DNA from: Streptomyces sp. BK340 | Lineage (GTDB): Bacteria > Actinomycetota > Actinomycetes > Streptomycetales > Streptomycetaceae | Direction: 5' to 3' | DNA length: 64,000 nt | NCBI RefSeq assembly: GCF_007827595.1 | Contig: NZ_VISR01000013.1 | Location: forward strand, 62,001-126,000 | Shown: positions 33,001-41,890 of the stretch, one piece after another | How the letters are laid out: every line of letters begins with the position of its first letter | Position numbering within the stretch: position 1 is the first letter of the stretch | Made by a program: the position numbers and the translations under genes | The notes under the pieces: generated by a model | Databases searched by the model: none | Told to the model about the DNA's origin: nothing | What the model saw: only the letters and a program-made list of their open reading frames with translations

Positions 33001-33621
33001 AGGGTCGCCCTGCTTCTGGGGCTCGCCGGACTTCGCCGGGCCCTGCGACTGCCCCGGGAGCCGCGACCCCGCGGACGCCTGGGAGCCCTTGGCCTTGTCG
33101 AAGGGGCGGAACTCGGCAGAACCCTGGGACTTCTCGGCACCCTGGGCGTTCCCGGCTGCCGGGGACTTCTCGGCCCCCTGGGTCTTCCCGGACGCCTGCG
33201 ACCTGTCGGACGCCTCAGGCCCCTCGGGCCGACGGGACCCGTCAGAGCCCTGCGGCTCCACGGCCGACTGGGGCTTCTGAGGCTTCGGGGACTCCTCGGC
33301 CTCCGCACCCACCTGGAGTCCCCGGCCTTCCGTCCTCCCCGCACGGCTCGCCTGAGCCGCCCGGCGAGCCCGCGCGGCCTGATCGGAAACGGCACCGGCA
33401 CCGGCACCGGCACCGGCATCCCGGACCGACCCGGCGGCCGGACCCGGACGGTTCTCCACGGACCCGTCCTTCTCGGCGGCGGTCTCGCTGTCGGGCGTCT
33501 TCGGAGTCCGCTCCTCGCGGCCGCGGGTGGTGGACCCCGGCTCTCCGGACACTTCAGCCGGCAGCGGTTCGTCTGGTGCCCCGCCCTTGGTGTGCTGCTG
33601 CGGCTGCGGCTCGTCGCTCAT
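30064..33621 (-). CDS. Class A penicillin-binding protein with long disordered tails
   Basis: A bifunctional peptidoglycan glycosyltransferase/transpeptidase of 1185 residues. Residues 1 to about 425 are disordered and cytoplasmic, rich in Ser/Gln/Pro/Ala, with the segment TQVLRR(I/V)KAP twice. One membrane helix follows (MVLSTFVIGVLLIIGLFFLGY). The glycosyltransferase domain has LAAEDRDFY and GSTITQQYVKNYY. The transpeptidase has STFK (about 786), SVNSVYAQM and GKTGTAEED (about 977). The C-terminal 120 residues are Gly/Thr-rich repeats. ATG 33621 is chosen; an in-frame GTG lies three codons upstream. It acts outside the membrane on lipid II. Confidence 0.93.
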   Translation of the reverse strand: MSDEPQPQQHTKGGAPDEPLPAEVSGEPGSTTRGREERTPKTPDSETAAEKDGSVENRPGPAAGSVRDAGAGAGAGAVSDQAARARRAAQASRAGRTEGRGLQVGAEAEESPKPQKPQSAVEPQGSDGSRRPEGPEASDRSQASGKTQGAEKSPAAGNAQGAEKSQGSAEFRPFDKAKGSQASAGSRLPGQSQGPAKSGEPQKQGDPATTSQRASVPQQSGRTQAGDGSHESEQPNAAESTQVLRRIKAPRASQEGNQAAAASQASGEAPAPAETTQVLRRVKAPGKAESTQQSQSAQQSQQSQSAQQSQSTRPTRPTRPSRPGKGSAAAAAAAASGAAMAAGASAAAAPKPPAGAAAAAGAAAGAASAAGARATSTARTPDEPATPLADSGAPGAPGGPGGPDGPGGGKGKKPKRPKRTGWRRIIPTWRMVLSTFVIGVLLIIGLFFLGYSLVKIPPANALATKQSNVYLYADGSQLARDGTINRENVDLSQVSKDAQHAVLAAEDRDFYTESAVDPKAMLRAAWNTATGKGRQSGSTITQQYVKNYYLAQEQTVTRKAKEFFISMKLDRNKSKADILEGYLNTSYFGRNAYGIQAAAQAYYGRDAAELDPARAAYLAALVNAPSEYDVVAHPENKSAALARWNYVLDGMVKKGWLSETKRAGMKFPMPKEQTISTGLSGQRGYLVEAVKHYLTTNNIIDPDKLALGGYRITTTIQKDKQDAFVKAVDDQLMSKLDKKNNKVDNAVRAGGASVDPKTGKVVAMYGGVDYVKQYTNGATRGDFQVGSTFKPFVFTSAVQNGSTTQDGQTITPNTYYDGTNKRPVQGWSGGPYAPENEDSKSYGDITVRKATDLSVNSVYAQMAVDVGPSKVKQTAVALGVPADTKDLQPYPSIALGTATASVLDMAESYATLANHGKHGTYTMIEKITKAGTDEVKLPDESVKQAVSREAADTTTSILQSVVQSGTATAAQAAGRPAAGKTGTAEEDTAAWFAGYTPDLATVVSVMGQDPVTAAHKPLYGAMGLPRINGGGAPTQIWAQFTKDALKGKPATEFDLQLQQGAEVQAPGTQAPTNGATTTGGQDNGGADTTGGHDNGGPTGTPTNGTTTGGQDTGGQDTGGTPGGGTTTDGGGTTTTGGDTTGGDTAGGTTAGGPTTGGGTPAGGTTTGGGTPGGTTGTTGDAGGQP

Positions 33622-33826
33622 CTCGTGCACGGACTCCTGTTTCGCGTCGTACGTTTCCCGTACGCCTCGTACGCCTTCTGCGCCCCCGGTTTGAAGACTC
33701 TCGCACCTGGCGTTCCGTTCCCGGATTCCGGCACGCATCCGGGGCGGAAAATGCGTGGCCGGTCGCCGGGCCTCCGGACTAGGCTCCTGCGCTTCGGTGT
33801 CGAGCGGTCCAGGGAGGTCGACTGGC

Positions 33827-34627
33827 GTGGGCGCGGGACGGTTGTACGTGGCCGTCGCGGCGGGGGGATTCAGACGGTACGCGACGTATCGGGCGGCCAC
33901 TGCGGCAGGGGTGTTCACCAACACGGTCTTCGGACTGATTCTCGTCTACACCTACCTGGCGCTGTGGGACGAGAAACCGCACCTCGGAGGCTATGACCAG
34001 GCGCAGGCGGTCACCTTCGTGTGGCTGGGGCAGGCACTGTACGCGACGCTGGCGATTCAGGGGGGCGGCTTCGAGACCGAGTTCATGGAACGCATCCGTA
34101 CGGGTGAGGTCGCGATCGATCTGTACCGGCCGGCGGATCTGCAAGTGTGGTGGCTCGCGAACGATTTGGGCCGGGCGCTGTTCCAGCTGCTCGGGCGCGG
34201 GGTGGTTCCGTTCGCCTTCGGGGCGCTCGTGTTCCCGACGGCGCTCCCGGACGATCCGGGCAGGTGGCTGGCCTTCCTGGTCTCCGTGGCGCTCGCGATG
34301 ATCGTCAGTTTCGGGATCCGCTACCTGGTGGCGCTGACCGGGTTCTGGCTGCTGGACGGTACGGGGGCGCTTCAGGCGCTGATGATCCTCGGCATTTTCT
34401 GCTCGGGGATGACTCTCCCGCTGAACGCCTTCCCGGGGACGCTCGGTGAGGTCGTACGGGTGCTGCCGTGGGCGGCGCAGCTCCAGGTGCCCGCGGACGT
34501 GCTGATGGGCGAGGCCGACCCGCTGCCGGCCTTCGTCTTCCAGGCGGCGTGGGCGGTGGTGCTGCTGGCGGCCGGGCGGCTGGTGCAGACGGCGGCGGCG
34601 CGACGGGTGGTGGTGCAGGGTGGCTGA
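33827..34627 (+). CDS. ABC-2 type transporter permease
   Basis: A 266-residue integral membrane protein with about six hydrophobic segments, first of two permeases of an ABC exporter. Features are YRAATAAGVFTNTVFGLILVYTYLALW, TGEVAIDLYRPADLQVWWLANDLGRALFQLLGR, and the closing helices. The pattern (ABC2_membrane_6/DUF990) is seen in three-gene exporters of actinomycetes. GTG start with AGGGAGG nine bases upstream. It overlaps the next permease by 8 nt. The operon order is permease-permease-ATPase. Confidence 0.9.
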   Translation: MGAGRLYVAVAAGGFRRYATYRAATAAGVFTNTVFGLILVYTYLALWDEKPHLGGYDQAQAVTFVWLGQALYATLAIQGGGFETEFMERIRTGEVAIDLYRPADLQVWWLANDLGRALFQLLGRGVVPFAFGALVFPTALPDDPGRWLAFLVSVALAMIVSFGIRYLVALTGFWLLDGTGALQALMILGIFCSGMTLPLNAFPGTLGEVVRVLPWAAQLQVPADVLMGEADPLPAFVFQAAWAVVLLAAGRLVQTAAARRVVVQGG

Positions 34628-35444
34628 GTACAACGCCCTGGCCGAGGGGCTGCGCGCCTACCGGCTGATCTCCGGGATGTGGATCCGCTCCACGCTGACC
34701 TACCGGGTGTCCTTCGTCATGACCGTGGTCGGCGGTCTGCTGGTGACCGGTCTCGACTTCGTGTCGATCCTGCTGATGTTCTCGCGGGTCGACGTGCTCG
34801 GCGGCTGGTCGCTGCCCGAGATCGCGTTCCTGTACGGGCTGTCGGCGACCTCGTTCGGGCTCGCGGACCTGGCGATCGGTTCGGCGGGCCGGCTGGGCAG
34901 CCGGGTGCGCGACGGCACGCTCGACACCCTGCTGGTGCGGCCCGCGCCGGTGCTGGCGCAGGTCGCCGCCGACCGGTTCGCGCTGCGCCGGATCAGCCGG
35001 ATCATGCAGGGGGCGCTGGTGCTGGGCTATGCGCTGGTCGCGTCGGACATCGGCTGGACGCCGGTCAAGGTGCTGATGGTGCCGGGGATGCTGGTCTGCG
35101 GCGGGGTGATCTTCTCCGCGGTGCTCGTGGCGGGGGCGGCCTTCCAGTTCGTGGCGCAGGACGCGTCCGAGGTGCAGAGCGCGTTCACGTACGGCGGCCA
35201 GACGCTGTTGCAGTACCCGCCGACGGTGTTCGGCAAGGAGTTGGTGCGCGGGGTGACGTTCATGCTCCCGCTGGCCTTCGTCAACTGGGTGCCGGCGGCC
35301 TATGTGCTGGGGCAGCCCTATCCGCTGGACGGCGTGCCACGGTGGGCGGCGTTCGCGCCGCCGCTGGTGGCGGCGGTGTGCTGCGTGGCGGCGGGGCTGG
35401 CGTGGCGGGTGGGCCTTCGGTCGTATCGGAGTACAGGGAGTTAG
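34620..35444 (+). CDS. ABC-2 type transporter permease, second subunit
   Basis: A 274-residue membrane protein, second permease of the exporter. It has the paired features RSTLTYRVSFVMTVVGGLLVTGLDFVSILL, RVRDGTLDTLLVRPAPVLAQVAADRFALRR (the cytoplasmic coupling helix region), and FTYGGQTLLQYPPTVFGKELVRGVTF. The GTG start lies within the end of the first permease gene, indicating coupled translation and a heterodimeric channel. The stop is 2 nt before the ATPase start. Confidence 0.9.
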   Translation: MAEYNALAEGLRAYRLISGMWIRSTLTYRVSFVMTVVGGLLVTGLDFVSILLMFSRVDVLGGWSLPEIAFLYGLSATSFGLADLAIGSAGRLGSRVRDGTLDTLLVRPAPVLAQVAADRFALRRISRIMQGALVLGYALVASDIGWTPVKVLMVPGMLVCGGVIFSAVLVAGAAFQFVAQDASEVQSAFTYGGQTLLQYPPTVFGKELVRGVTFMLPLAFVNWVPAAYVLGQPYPLDGVPRWAAFAPPLVAAVCCVAAGLAWRVGLRSYRSTGS

Positions 35445-35446
35445 CG

Positions 35447-36409
35447 GTGGACGCGTTCATCGAGGTGGCCGGGGTCGAGAAGGTCTTCGAGGTGCGCAGG
35501 AGGACCGGGTTCCTGAAGCGGGAGCGGCGGCAGGTGCGGGCGGTGGACTCGATCTCCTTCACCGTGGCGCGCGGTGAGATGGTCGGCTACATCGGTCCGA
35601 ACGGCGCCGGCAAGTCGACGACGATCAAGATGCTGACCGGCATCCTGATGCCGAGCGCGGGCCGGCTGCGGGTGGCGGGGATCGATCCCTCGCGGGAGCG
35701 CACGCGGCTGGCGCACCGGATCGGGGTGGTGTTCGGGCAGCGGACGACACTGTGGTGGGACCTGCCGCTGATCGACTCCTACCGGCTGGCGCACCGCATG
35801 TACCGCATCCCGGACGCCCGTTACCGGGAGAATCTGGACCGCTGCGTGGAACTGCTGGAGCTGGAGCCGCTGTTGGACGTACCGGTGCGGCAGCTGTCGC
35901 TGGGCCAGCGGATGCGCGGTGACATCGCGGCGGCCCTGCTGCACGATCCGGAGGTGCTGTACCTGGACGAGCCGACGATCGGCCTGGACGTGGTGTCGAA
36001 GGCGAAGGTACGGGGCTTCCTGCGGGAGCTGAACGCCGAGCGCGGTACGACGGTGCTGCTGACGACGCACGATCTGCAGGACATCGAGCAGGTGTGCTCG
36101 CGGGTGATGGTGATCGACCACGGGCGGCTGATGTACGACGGTCCGCTCGCCGGGCTGCACGAGGCCGGGGAGGGCGAGCGGACGCTGGTGGTGGACCTGG
36201 AGCGGGAGTTGCCGCCGATCGAGGTGCCGTCGTGCCGGGTGGTGCGGGTGGAGGGGCCGCGGCAGTGGCTGGCGTTCCCGGCGGGGCAGTCGGCGGCGCC
36301 GCTGGTGGCGGCGGTCGCGGCCGAGTATCCACTGGTCGACCTGTCGGTGCGGGAGCCGGACATCGAGGCCGTCATCGCGAAGATGTACGCCGAGAAGGCG
36401 GTCTCGTAG
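35447..36409 (+). CDS. ABC transporter ATP-binding protein
   Basis: A 320-residue ATPase powering the two preceding permeases. Walker A GPNGAGKST, Q-loop region VVFGQRTTLWW, signature LSLGQRMRGD (in place of LSGGQ), Walker B EVLYLDEPTIGLD and switch His in LLTTHDLQD are all present. The C-terminal 80 residues form an extra regulatory domain as in the drug-exporter branch. GTG start with AGGGAG upstream. Substrate unknown; this architecture exports drugs, lipids or toxic cations. Confidence 0.93.
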   Translation: MDAFIEVAGVEKVFEVRRRTGFLKRERRQVRAVDSISFTVARGEMVGYIGPNGAGKSTTIKMLTGILMPSAGRLRVAGIDPSRERTRLAHRIGVVFGQRTTLWWDLPLIDSYRLAHRMYRIPDARYRENLDRCVELLELEPLLDVPVRQLSLGQRMRGDIAAALLHDPEVLYLDEPTIGLDVVSKAKVRGFLRELNAERGTTVLLTTHDLQDIEQVCSRVMVIDHGRLMYDGPLAGLHEAGEGERTLVVDLERELPPIEVPSCRVVRVEGPRQWLAFPAGQSAAPLVAAVAAEYPLVDLSVREPDIEAVIAKMYAEKAVS

Positions 36410-36483
36410 GCGTCTTCTCGCTGGGCATCTCCTGGGCATCTCGTGGGCAACTCTTCGCGGGCATCTTCTCGTAGGCTTCTGCC

Positions 36484-37179
36484 ATGACCGACGACGCAGT
36501 GCCGGAACTCCGTGCCTCCGACGCCGACCGTGAGCGGGTCTCCGAGGTCCTGCGGGACGCCCTCGCCGAGGGGCGGCTGGACATGGAGGAGTTCGAGGAG
36601 CGGCTGGAGGCGACGTACAAGGCGCGTACGTACGCCGAGCTGACGCCGATCACCCGTGACCTGCCGGCCAGCGGGGCCGTGGCGCCCGCTCCGGTCTCCT
36701 TCACCAAGGAGCCGGTGGAGAGCGGGAGTTGGGCCGGGCGGATCGTCGGGGGTGAGGGCTCGTCCACGGGGGCGGTCGCCGTCATGTCCGGCTTCCAGCG
36801 CAAGGGCCGCTGGACGGTGCCGAAGAAGTTCACCGCCTTCGCCTTCTGGGGCGGCGGCGAGATCGACCTGCGGGAGGCGGACTTCGCGGACCGCGAGGTC
36901 CACATCAACTGTGTGGCGATCATGGGCGGGGTGCAGGTGACCGTGCCGCCGGGTGTCGAGGTCGTCGTCCGCGGGATCGGTGTCATGGGGGGCTTCGAGC
37001 ACCCCAGGGGCGACGAGCGGGCCGAGCCGGGCGCGCCGCGGGTGGTCATCGGCGGCTTCGCCTTCTGGGGCGGGGTCGGCGTGGAGCGCAAGGTGCCCCG
37101 GGCGGAGCGGCAGCGGCTGAAGGAGCAGCGGCGCCAGGAGCGGCTGGACCGCAAGGAGCGGCGCGGGCTCGAGGGGTGA
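36484..37179 (+). CDS. DUF1707 domain protein
   Basis: A 231-residue protein. The N-terminus is a DUF1707 (SHOCT-like) domain: LRASDADRERVSEVLRDALAEGRLDMEEFEERLEATYKARTYAEL. The C-terminal half is a beta-helix-like domain of the cell-wall-active-antibiotic-response type (FAFWGGGEIDLREADF, CVAIMGGVQVTVPPGVEVVVRGIGVMGGF). It ends in a highly charged KEQRRQERLDRKERRG tail. It resembles the C-terminal domains of LiaF/YvqF envelope-stress proteins but lacks membrane helices. It follows the ABC operon by 75 nt. Confidence 0.87.
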   Translation: MTDDAVPELRASDADRERVSEVLRDALAEGRLDMEEFEERLEATYKARTYAELTPITRDLPASGAVAPAPVSFTKEPVESGSWAGRIVGGEGSSTGAVAVMSGFQRKGRWTVPKKFTAFAFWGGGEIDLREADFADREVHINCVAIMGGVQVTVPPGVEVVVRGIGVMGGFEHPRGDERAEPGAPRVVIGGFAFWGGVGVERKVPRAERQRLKEQRRQERLDRKERRGLEG

Positions 37180-37257
37180 TGCGTCCCCGGGGTGGGGGCT
37201 GACGTCCCCGGGGCTGTGCCCCGGGCCTCGTCCGCGCCCCCTCCCTCGGGAAGGCGC

Positions 37258-37659
37258 CTACGACGTGCAGACCTTCGTCAGTTCGCCCGCCGCGTCCGTC
37301 ACCGGGCTGACGTCGGGCGTGTTGTCGCCGTTCTTGATCGCCGTACGGACGTTGTCCACGGCCTTGTTCAGGTTGTCGACCGCCTTGTTGACGTCGGCGT
37401 TGTCGGTCTTGTCGCCGATCTTGTCGAGGTTCTTGTCGATCGAGGCGAGGGACTGGTCGAGCTGCGTCGGGTCGTTCGAGGCGTTCTCCACGGCCTGCTG
37501 GAGATCGGTGACGCTGTCGGCGATGGAGTCGGCGGTCTGCACGCAGTCGAGGGCCTTGTTCACGGCGTCGCAGCCGGTGGTGAGGCCGGCGGTGAGCGCG
37601 GCGGTCGCTATGACGGCGGCGACGGCGGTGAGACGGCCTCGGCGTCGGCTGGCGGCCAT
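37258..37659 (-). CDS. Secreted or lipid-anchored helical protein, unknown
   Basis: A 133-residue protein with a signal sequence (RRRGRLTAVAAVIATAALTAGLTTGC); the Cys could be lipidated, though TTGC is an atypical lipobox. The mature part is a chain of amphipathic helices rich in Asp/Asn/Lys (NKAVDNLNKAVDNVRTAIKNGDN), suggesting a coiled coil outside the membrane. A GGGAGGG ribosome site precedes the ATG at 37659. Function unknown. It converges with the DUF1707 gene and lies downstream of rph. Confidence 0.75.
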   Translation of the reverse strand: MAASRRRGRLTAVAAVIATAALTAGLTTGCDAVNKALDCVQTADSIADSVTDLQQAVENASNDPTQLDQSLASIDKNLDKIGDKTDNADVNKAVDNLNKAVDNVRTAIKNGDNTPDVSPVTDAAGELTKVCTS

Positions 37660-37782
37660 GGTGGTGTTCCCTCCCCTGGTGGCTGGCCGGGCGCACGGTG
37701 GTGGTCGTACGCCCGTACCCATACGGACGTCGGGGAGCGGGCGGGGGTTGCCCTGCCGCACCCCCGAGTGTTGGTACGTCCT

Positions 37783-38520
37783 TTACTTTTCGAGCGTGGC
37801 GGCCAGCGCGGCCTTCTGGATCGCGGTCAGCTCGGTGCAGCCGGTGACGGCGAGGTCGAGCAGGGCGTTCAGTTCCTCGCGGGCGAAGGGCTCGGCCTCG
37901 GCGGTGCCCTGGACCTCGACGAAGCGGCCGTCGCCGGTGCAGACGACGTTCATGTCGGTCTCGGCGCGCACGTCCTCCTCGTAGCAGAGGTCGAGGAGGG
38001 GCACGCCGCCGACGATGCCGACGGAGACGGCCGACACCGTGCCGGTCAGCGGCTGGCGGCCGGCCTTGATGAGCTTCCTGCCCTGGGCCCAGGAGATCGC
38101 GTCGGCGAGGGCGACGTAGGCGCCGGTGATGGCCGCCGTGCGCGTGCCGCCGTCGGCCTGGAGGACGTCGCAGTCGAGGACGATGGTGTTCTCGCCGAGC
38201 GCCTTGTAGTCGATGACGGCGCGCAGGGAGCGGCCGATGAGGCGGGAGATCTCGTGGGTGCGGCCACCGATCCTGCCCTTGACGGATTCCCGGTCGCCGC
38301 GGGTGTTGGTGGCGCGGGGCAGCATGGCGTACTCCGCGGTGACCCAGCCCTCGCCGCTGCCCTTGCGCCAGCGCGGGACGCCTTCGGTGACCGAGGCGGT
38401 GCAGAAGACCTTGGTGTCGCCGAAGGAGACGAGGACGGAGCCCTCGGCGTGCTTGCTCCAGCCGCGTTCGATGGTGACCGGGCGGAGCTGTTCGGGAGTG
38501 CGGCCGTCGATTCGAGACAT
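37783..38520 (-). CDS. rph: Ribonuclease PH
   Basis: A 245-residue phosphorolytic exonuclease that trims tRNA 3' ends, releasing nucleoside diphosphates. Signatures are MSRIDGRTPEQLRPVTIERGW, GSVLVSFGDTKVFCTASV, the SVKGRIGGRTHEISRLIGRSLRAV block and LDCDVLQADGGTRTAAITGAYVAL. Length is normal for the family, which forms hexamers. Its tRNA-processing role is relevant in a genome where tRNA genes do not encode CCA. Located near rdgB, a frequent neighbour of rph in actinomycetes, though other genes separate them here. Confidence 0.97.
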   Translation of the reverse strand: MSRIDGRTPEQLRPVTIERGWSKHAEGSVLVSFGDTKVFCTASVTEGVPRWRKGSGEGWVTAEYAMLPRATNTRGDRESVKGRIGGRTHEISRLIGRSLRAVIDYKALGENTIVLDCDVLQADGGTRTAAITGAYVALADAISWAQGRKLIKAGRQPLTGTVSAVSVGIVGGVPLLDLCYEEDVRAETDMNVVCTGDGRFVEVQGTAEAEPFAREELNALLDLAVTGCTELTAIQKAALAATLEK

Positions 38521-38546
38521 GGCCACGAGCCTATCGGGAGTGACGG

Positions 38547-38579
38547 AAGGGGCTCCTCCCACGGTGGGAAGAACCCCTT
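38547..38579 (-). terminator. Hairpin downstream of nagF
   Basis: AAGGGGCTCCTCCCA and TGGGAAGAACCCCTT pair imperfectly around a short CGG-containing loop, about 27 nt past the nagF stop and before the rph start on the minus strand. It probably separates the two transcripts. Confidence 0.55.
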
Positions 38580-38606
38580 ACAGGTGACCCCGGCTCGAAC
38601 GGGGTC

Positions 38607-38840
38607 TCACATCATGTCTTCGATCTCCGCGGCGATCGGGTCGGCGTCGGTGCCGATGACGACCTGGATGGCGGTGCCCATCTTGACGACGCCGTGGGCG
38701 CCGGCGGCCTTCAGGGCGGTCTCGTCGACCAGCGAGGGGTCCGAGACCTCGGTGCGCAGCCGGGTGATGCAGCCCTCGATCTCCTCGATGTTGTCGATTC
38801 CGCCGAGGCCGGCGACGATCTTCTCAGCCTTGCTGGCCAT
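38607..38840 (-). CDS. nagF: PTS N-acetylglucosamine-type EIIB component
   Basis: A 77-residue EIIB domain of the glucose/GlcNAc phosphotransferase family. The phosphorylated cysteine is in EEIEGCITRLRTEV, followed by GTAIQVVIGTDADPIAAEI. It passes phosphate from EIIA to the sugar being carried by the EIIC proteins encoded next door. It is a stand-alone B domain; the EIIC genes lack one. It diverges from nagE1 with a DasR operator between them. The name follows the S. coelicolor arrangement nagF-nagE1-nagE2, recalled rather than checked. Confidence 0.92.
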   Translation of the reverse strand: MASKAEKIVAGLGGIDNIEEIEGCITRLRTEVSDPSLVDETALKAAGAHGVVKMGTAIQVVIGTDADPIAAEIEDMM

Positions 38841-38958
38841 GTTCCTTCTCCCTGATAAGAACCGCTTTGTCGCAGTAACCCACAGTTGGCCCATCTTTGC
38901 GAGCGGTCATGCCGCGCGTGCCGAAGGATGGCGATCACGACAGCGGAACCGTCCGCCA

Positions 38959-38974
38959 ACTGGTCTACACCACA
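38959..38974. promoter_or_regulatory. DasR operator (dre) between nagF and nagE1
   Basis: ACTGGTCTACACCACA matches the DasR-responsive element consensus (A-C/G-TGGTCTAGACCA-C/G-T) closely. It lies between the divergent nagF and nagE1, so DasR, released by glucosamine-6-phosphate in known systems, should control both. Confidence 0.88.
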
Positions 38975-39026
38975 GCCGGTACGGTCGACAAACCGCGTCC
39001 GAGTCGAGCGGCCCGGGAGGACGTCC

Positions 39027-40316
39027 ATGAGCGCCGACAGCACGGTCAGCCCCGCGCGCGCCCGCTGGCACACCCTCTTCCAGGGCCTGCAGAAGATGGG
39101 CCGCAGCCTCCAGCTGCCGATCGCGGTGCTGCCGGCGGCGGGCATCCTGAACCGGCTGGGGCAGCCGGACGTGTTCGGGTCCGACGGCCTGGGCTGGACG
39201 GACCTGTCGAAGGTGATGAAGGGGGCGGGCGGCGCGCTGCTGGACAGCTCGATCGGCCTTCCGCTGCTGTTCTGTGTGGGCGTCGCGATCGGCATGGCCC
39301 GCAAGTCGGACGGCTCGACGGCCCTCGCGGCGGTGGCGGGCTTCCTCGTCTACTACGGCGTGCTGCACCAGTTCCCGGAGCAGTGCCCGGCCGGCTCGAG
39401 GACGATCCCGGACGTCGGCTGCCAGGTCCAGGCAGGGACGGTGTCCACCTTCACGTTCCAGAACCCGGGTGTCTTCGGCGGCATCGTCCTGGGTCTGCTG
39501 GCCGCGTTCTTCTGGGCCCGCTTCCACCGCACCAAACTGGTGGACTGGCTGGGCTTCTTCAACGGCCGCCGCCTGGTCCCGATCATCATGTCGTTCGTCG
39601 CCATCGCCTTCGCGGCGGTGTGCCTGTGGGTCTGGCCGCCGGTCGGCGACGCCCTGGAGAGCTTCAGCCACTGGCTGCGGGACGCGGGGTCGTGGGGCGC
39701 GGGCGTCTTCGGCGTCGCGAACCGGGGGCTGCTCGTCATCGGCCTGCACCAGTTCCTGAACGTGCCCATCTGGTTCCAGTTCGGCAGTTACACGACACCC
39801 GACGGGAAGGTCGTGCACGGCGACATCAACATGTTCCTGGCGGGCGACCCGCACGCGGGCCAGTTCACCTCGGGCTTCTTCCCGATCATGATGTTCGCGC
39901 TGCCGGCGGCCGCGCTGGCGATGACCCACTGCGCGCGGCCGAACCGCCGCAAGGAGGTGGGCGGTCTGATGCTCTCGGTGGCGCTGACCTCGTTCGTGAC
40001 CGGCATCACCGAGCCGATCGAGTACTCGTTCATGTTCATCGCGCCCCTGCTGTACGTGGTCCACGCGGTGCTCACCGGGGTGTCGATGGCGGTGACCTGG
40101 GGGCTCGGGGTGCACGACGGCTTCAGCTTCTCGGCCGGTCTCATCGACTACGTCATCAACTGGAACCTGGCCACCAAACCGTGGCTGATCATCCCGATCG
40201 GTCTGTGCTTCGCGGCCGTCTACTACGTCGTCTTCCGGTTCGCCATCACGAAGTTCGACCTCAGAACACCCGGCCGCGAACCCGAGGACCAGGTCGAGGA
40301 CGTCACGAAGGTCTGA
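39027..40316 (+). CDS. nagE1: PTS N-acetylglucosamine EIIC permease, first copy
   Basis: A 429-residue multi-spanning EIIC transporter of the glucose/GlcNAc type. Typical segments are RSLQLPIAVLPAAGILNRLG, GVAIGMARKSDGSTALAAV, FHRTKLVDWLGFFNGRRLVPI, LAGDPHAGQFTSGFFPIMMF and SFVTGITEPIEYSFMFIAPLL (the TEPIE sugar-binding motif). It lacks fused A or B domains, so it needs NagF for phosphoryl transfer. Start ATG with GGGAGG upstream. A DasR operator lies 53 nt before the start. Confidence 0.92.
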   Translation: MSADSTVSPARARWHTLFQGLQKMGRSLQLPIAVLPAAGILNRLGQPDVFGSDGLGWTDLSKVMKGAGGALLDSSIGLPLLFCVGVAIGMARKSDGSTALAAVAGFLVYYGVLHQFPEQCPAGSRTIPDVGCQVQAGTVSTFTFQNPGVFGGIVLGLLAAFFWARFHRTKLVDWLGFFNGRRLVPIIMSFVAIAFAAVCLWVWPPVGDALESFSHWLRDAGSWGAGVFGVANRGLLVIGLHQFLNVPIWFQFGSYTTPDGKVVHGDINMFLAGDPHAGQFTSGFFPIMMFALPAAALAMTHCARPNRRKEVGGLMLSVALTSFVTGITEPIEYSFMFIAPLLYVVHAVLTGVSMAVTWGLGVHDGFSFSAGLIDYVINWNLATKPWLIIPIGLCFAAVYYVVFRFAITKFDLRTPGREPEDQVEDVTKV

Positions 40317-40329
40317 CGCCCCGTCCGAG

Positions 40330-40362
40330 AAAGGCCCCGGGACCGATGGTCCGGGGGTCTTT
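40330..40362 (+). terminator. Hairpin after nagE1
   Basis: AAAGGCCCCGGGACC pairs with GGTCCGGGGGTCTTT (two mismatches) around a GAT loop, 14 nt after the nagE1 stop, and is followed by TCGGCG. It probably ends the nagE1 message before the nagE2 promoter. Confidence 0.7.
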
Positions 40363-40455
40363 CGGCGTCCCCGCCGACGGGCCCGGTGACCAGCACGGCG
40401 CGTAATCCCACGACAGCGGATTCACGGGTTCCTTATGCCGCCTTCATCGTGTACA

Positions 40456-40488
40456 ACAGGTCTACACCACTAAGTGGTGTAGACCAGA
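40456..40488. promoter_or_regulatory. Paired DasR operators (dre) upstream of nagE2
   Basis: Two sites lie back to back with one base between: ACAGGTCTACACCACT (40456-40471) and AGTGGTGTAGACCAGA (40473-40488), the second being an inverted near-copy of the first. Together they form a large palindrome 58 nt before the nagE2 start. Paired sites suggest tight or cooperative control of the second permease by DasR. Confidence 0.88.
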
Positions 40489-40546
40489 GACGCTGCCGTC
40501 CCCTTCCATGGTTCCCGGGCGGCGCCTTGCCCTCCTGGAGGAACTT

Positions 40547-41812
<1,266 letters not shown>

Positions 41813-41821
41813 GCCGGCCGG

Positions 41822-41884
41822 CCCCGGACAACGCGAAGGCCCCCGGAGCCGTGCCGGCTCCGGGGGCCTTCGCGTTGTCCGGGG
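41822..41884. terminator. Perfect 29-bp hairpin between nagE2 and the MBL gene
   Basis: The left arm 41822-41850 (beginning CCCCGGACAACGCG) and the right arm 41856-41884 are exact complements over 29 bp, with the 5-nt loop GTGCC. It lies 9 nt after nagE2 and 6 nt after the convergent MBL gene, so one structure can end both messages. Confidence 0.9.
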
Positions 41885-41890
41885 GCGGGG

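Noticed and set aside
30070..33996. A 1308-codon open frame on the plus strand, opposite the penicillin-binding protein
   Set aside because: It is a mirror of the repetitive high-GC PBP gene: its product is almost only Gly, Ala, Val, Leu and Arg, with no motifs, while the minus strand shows full PBP motifs.
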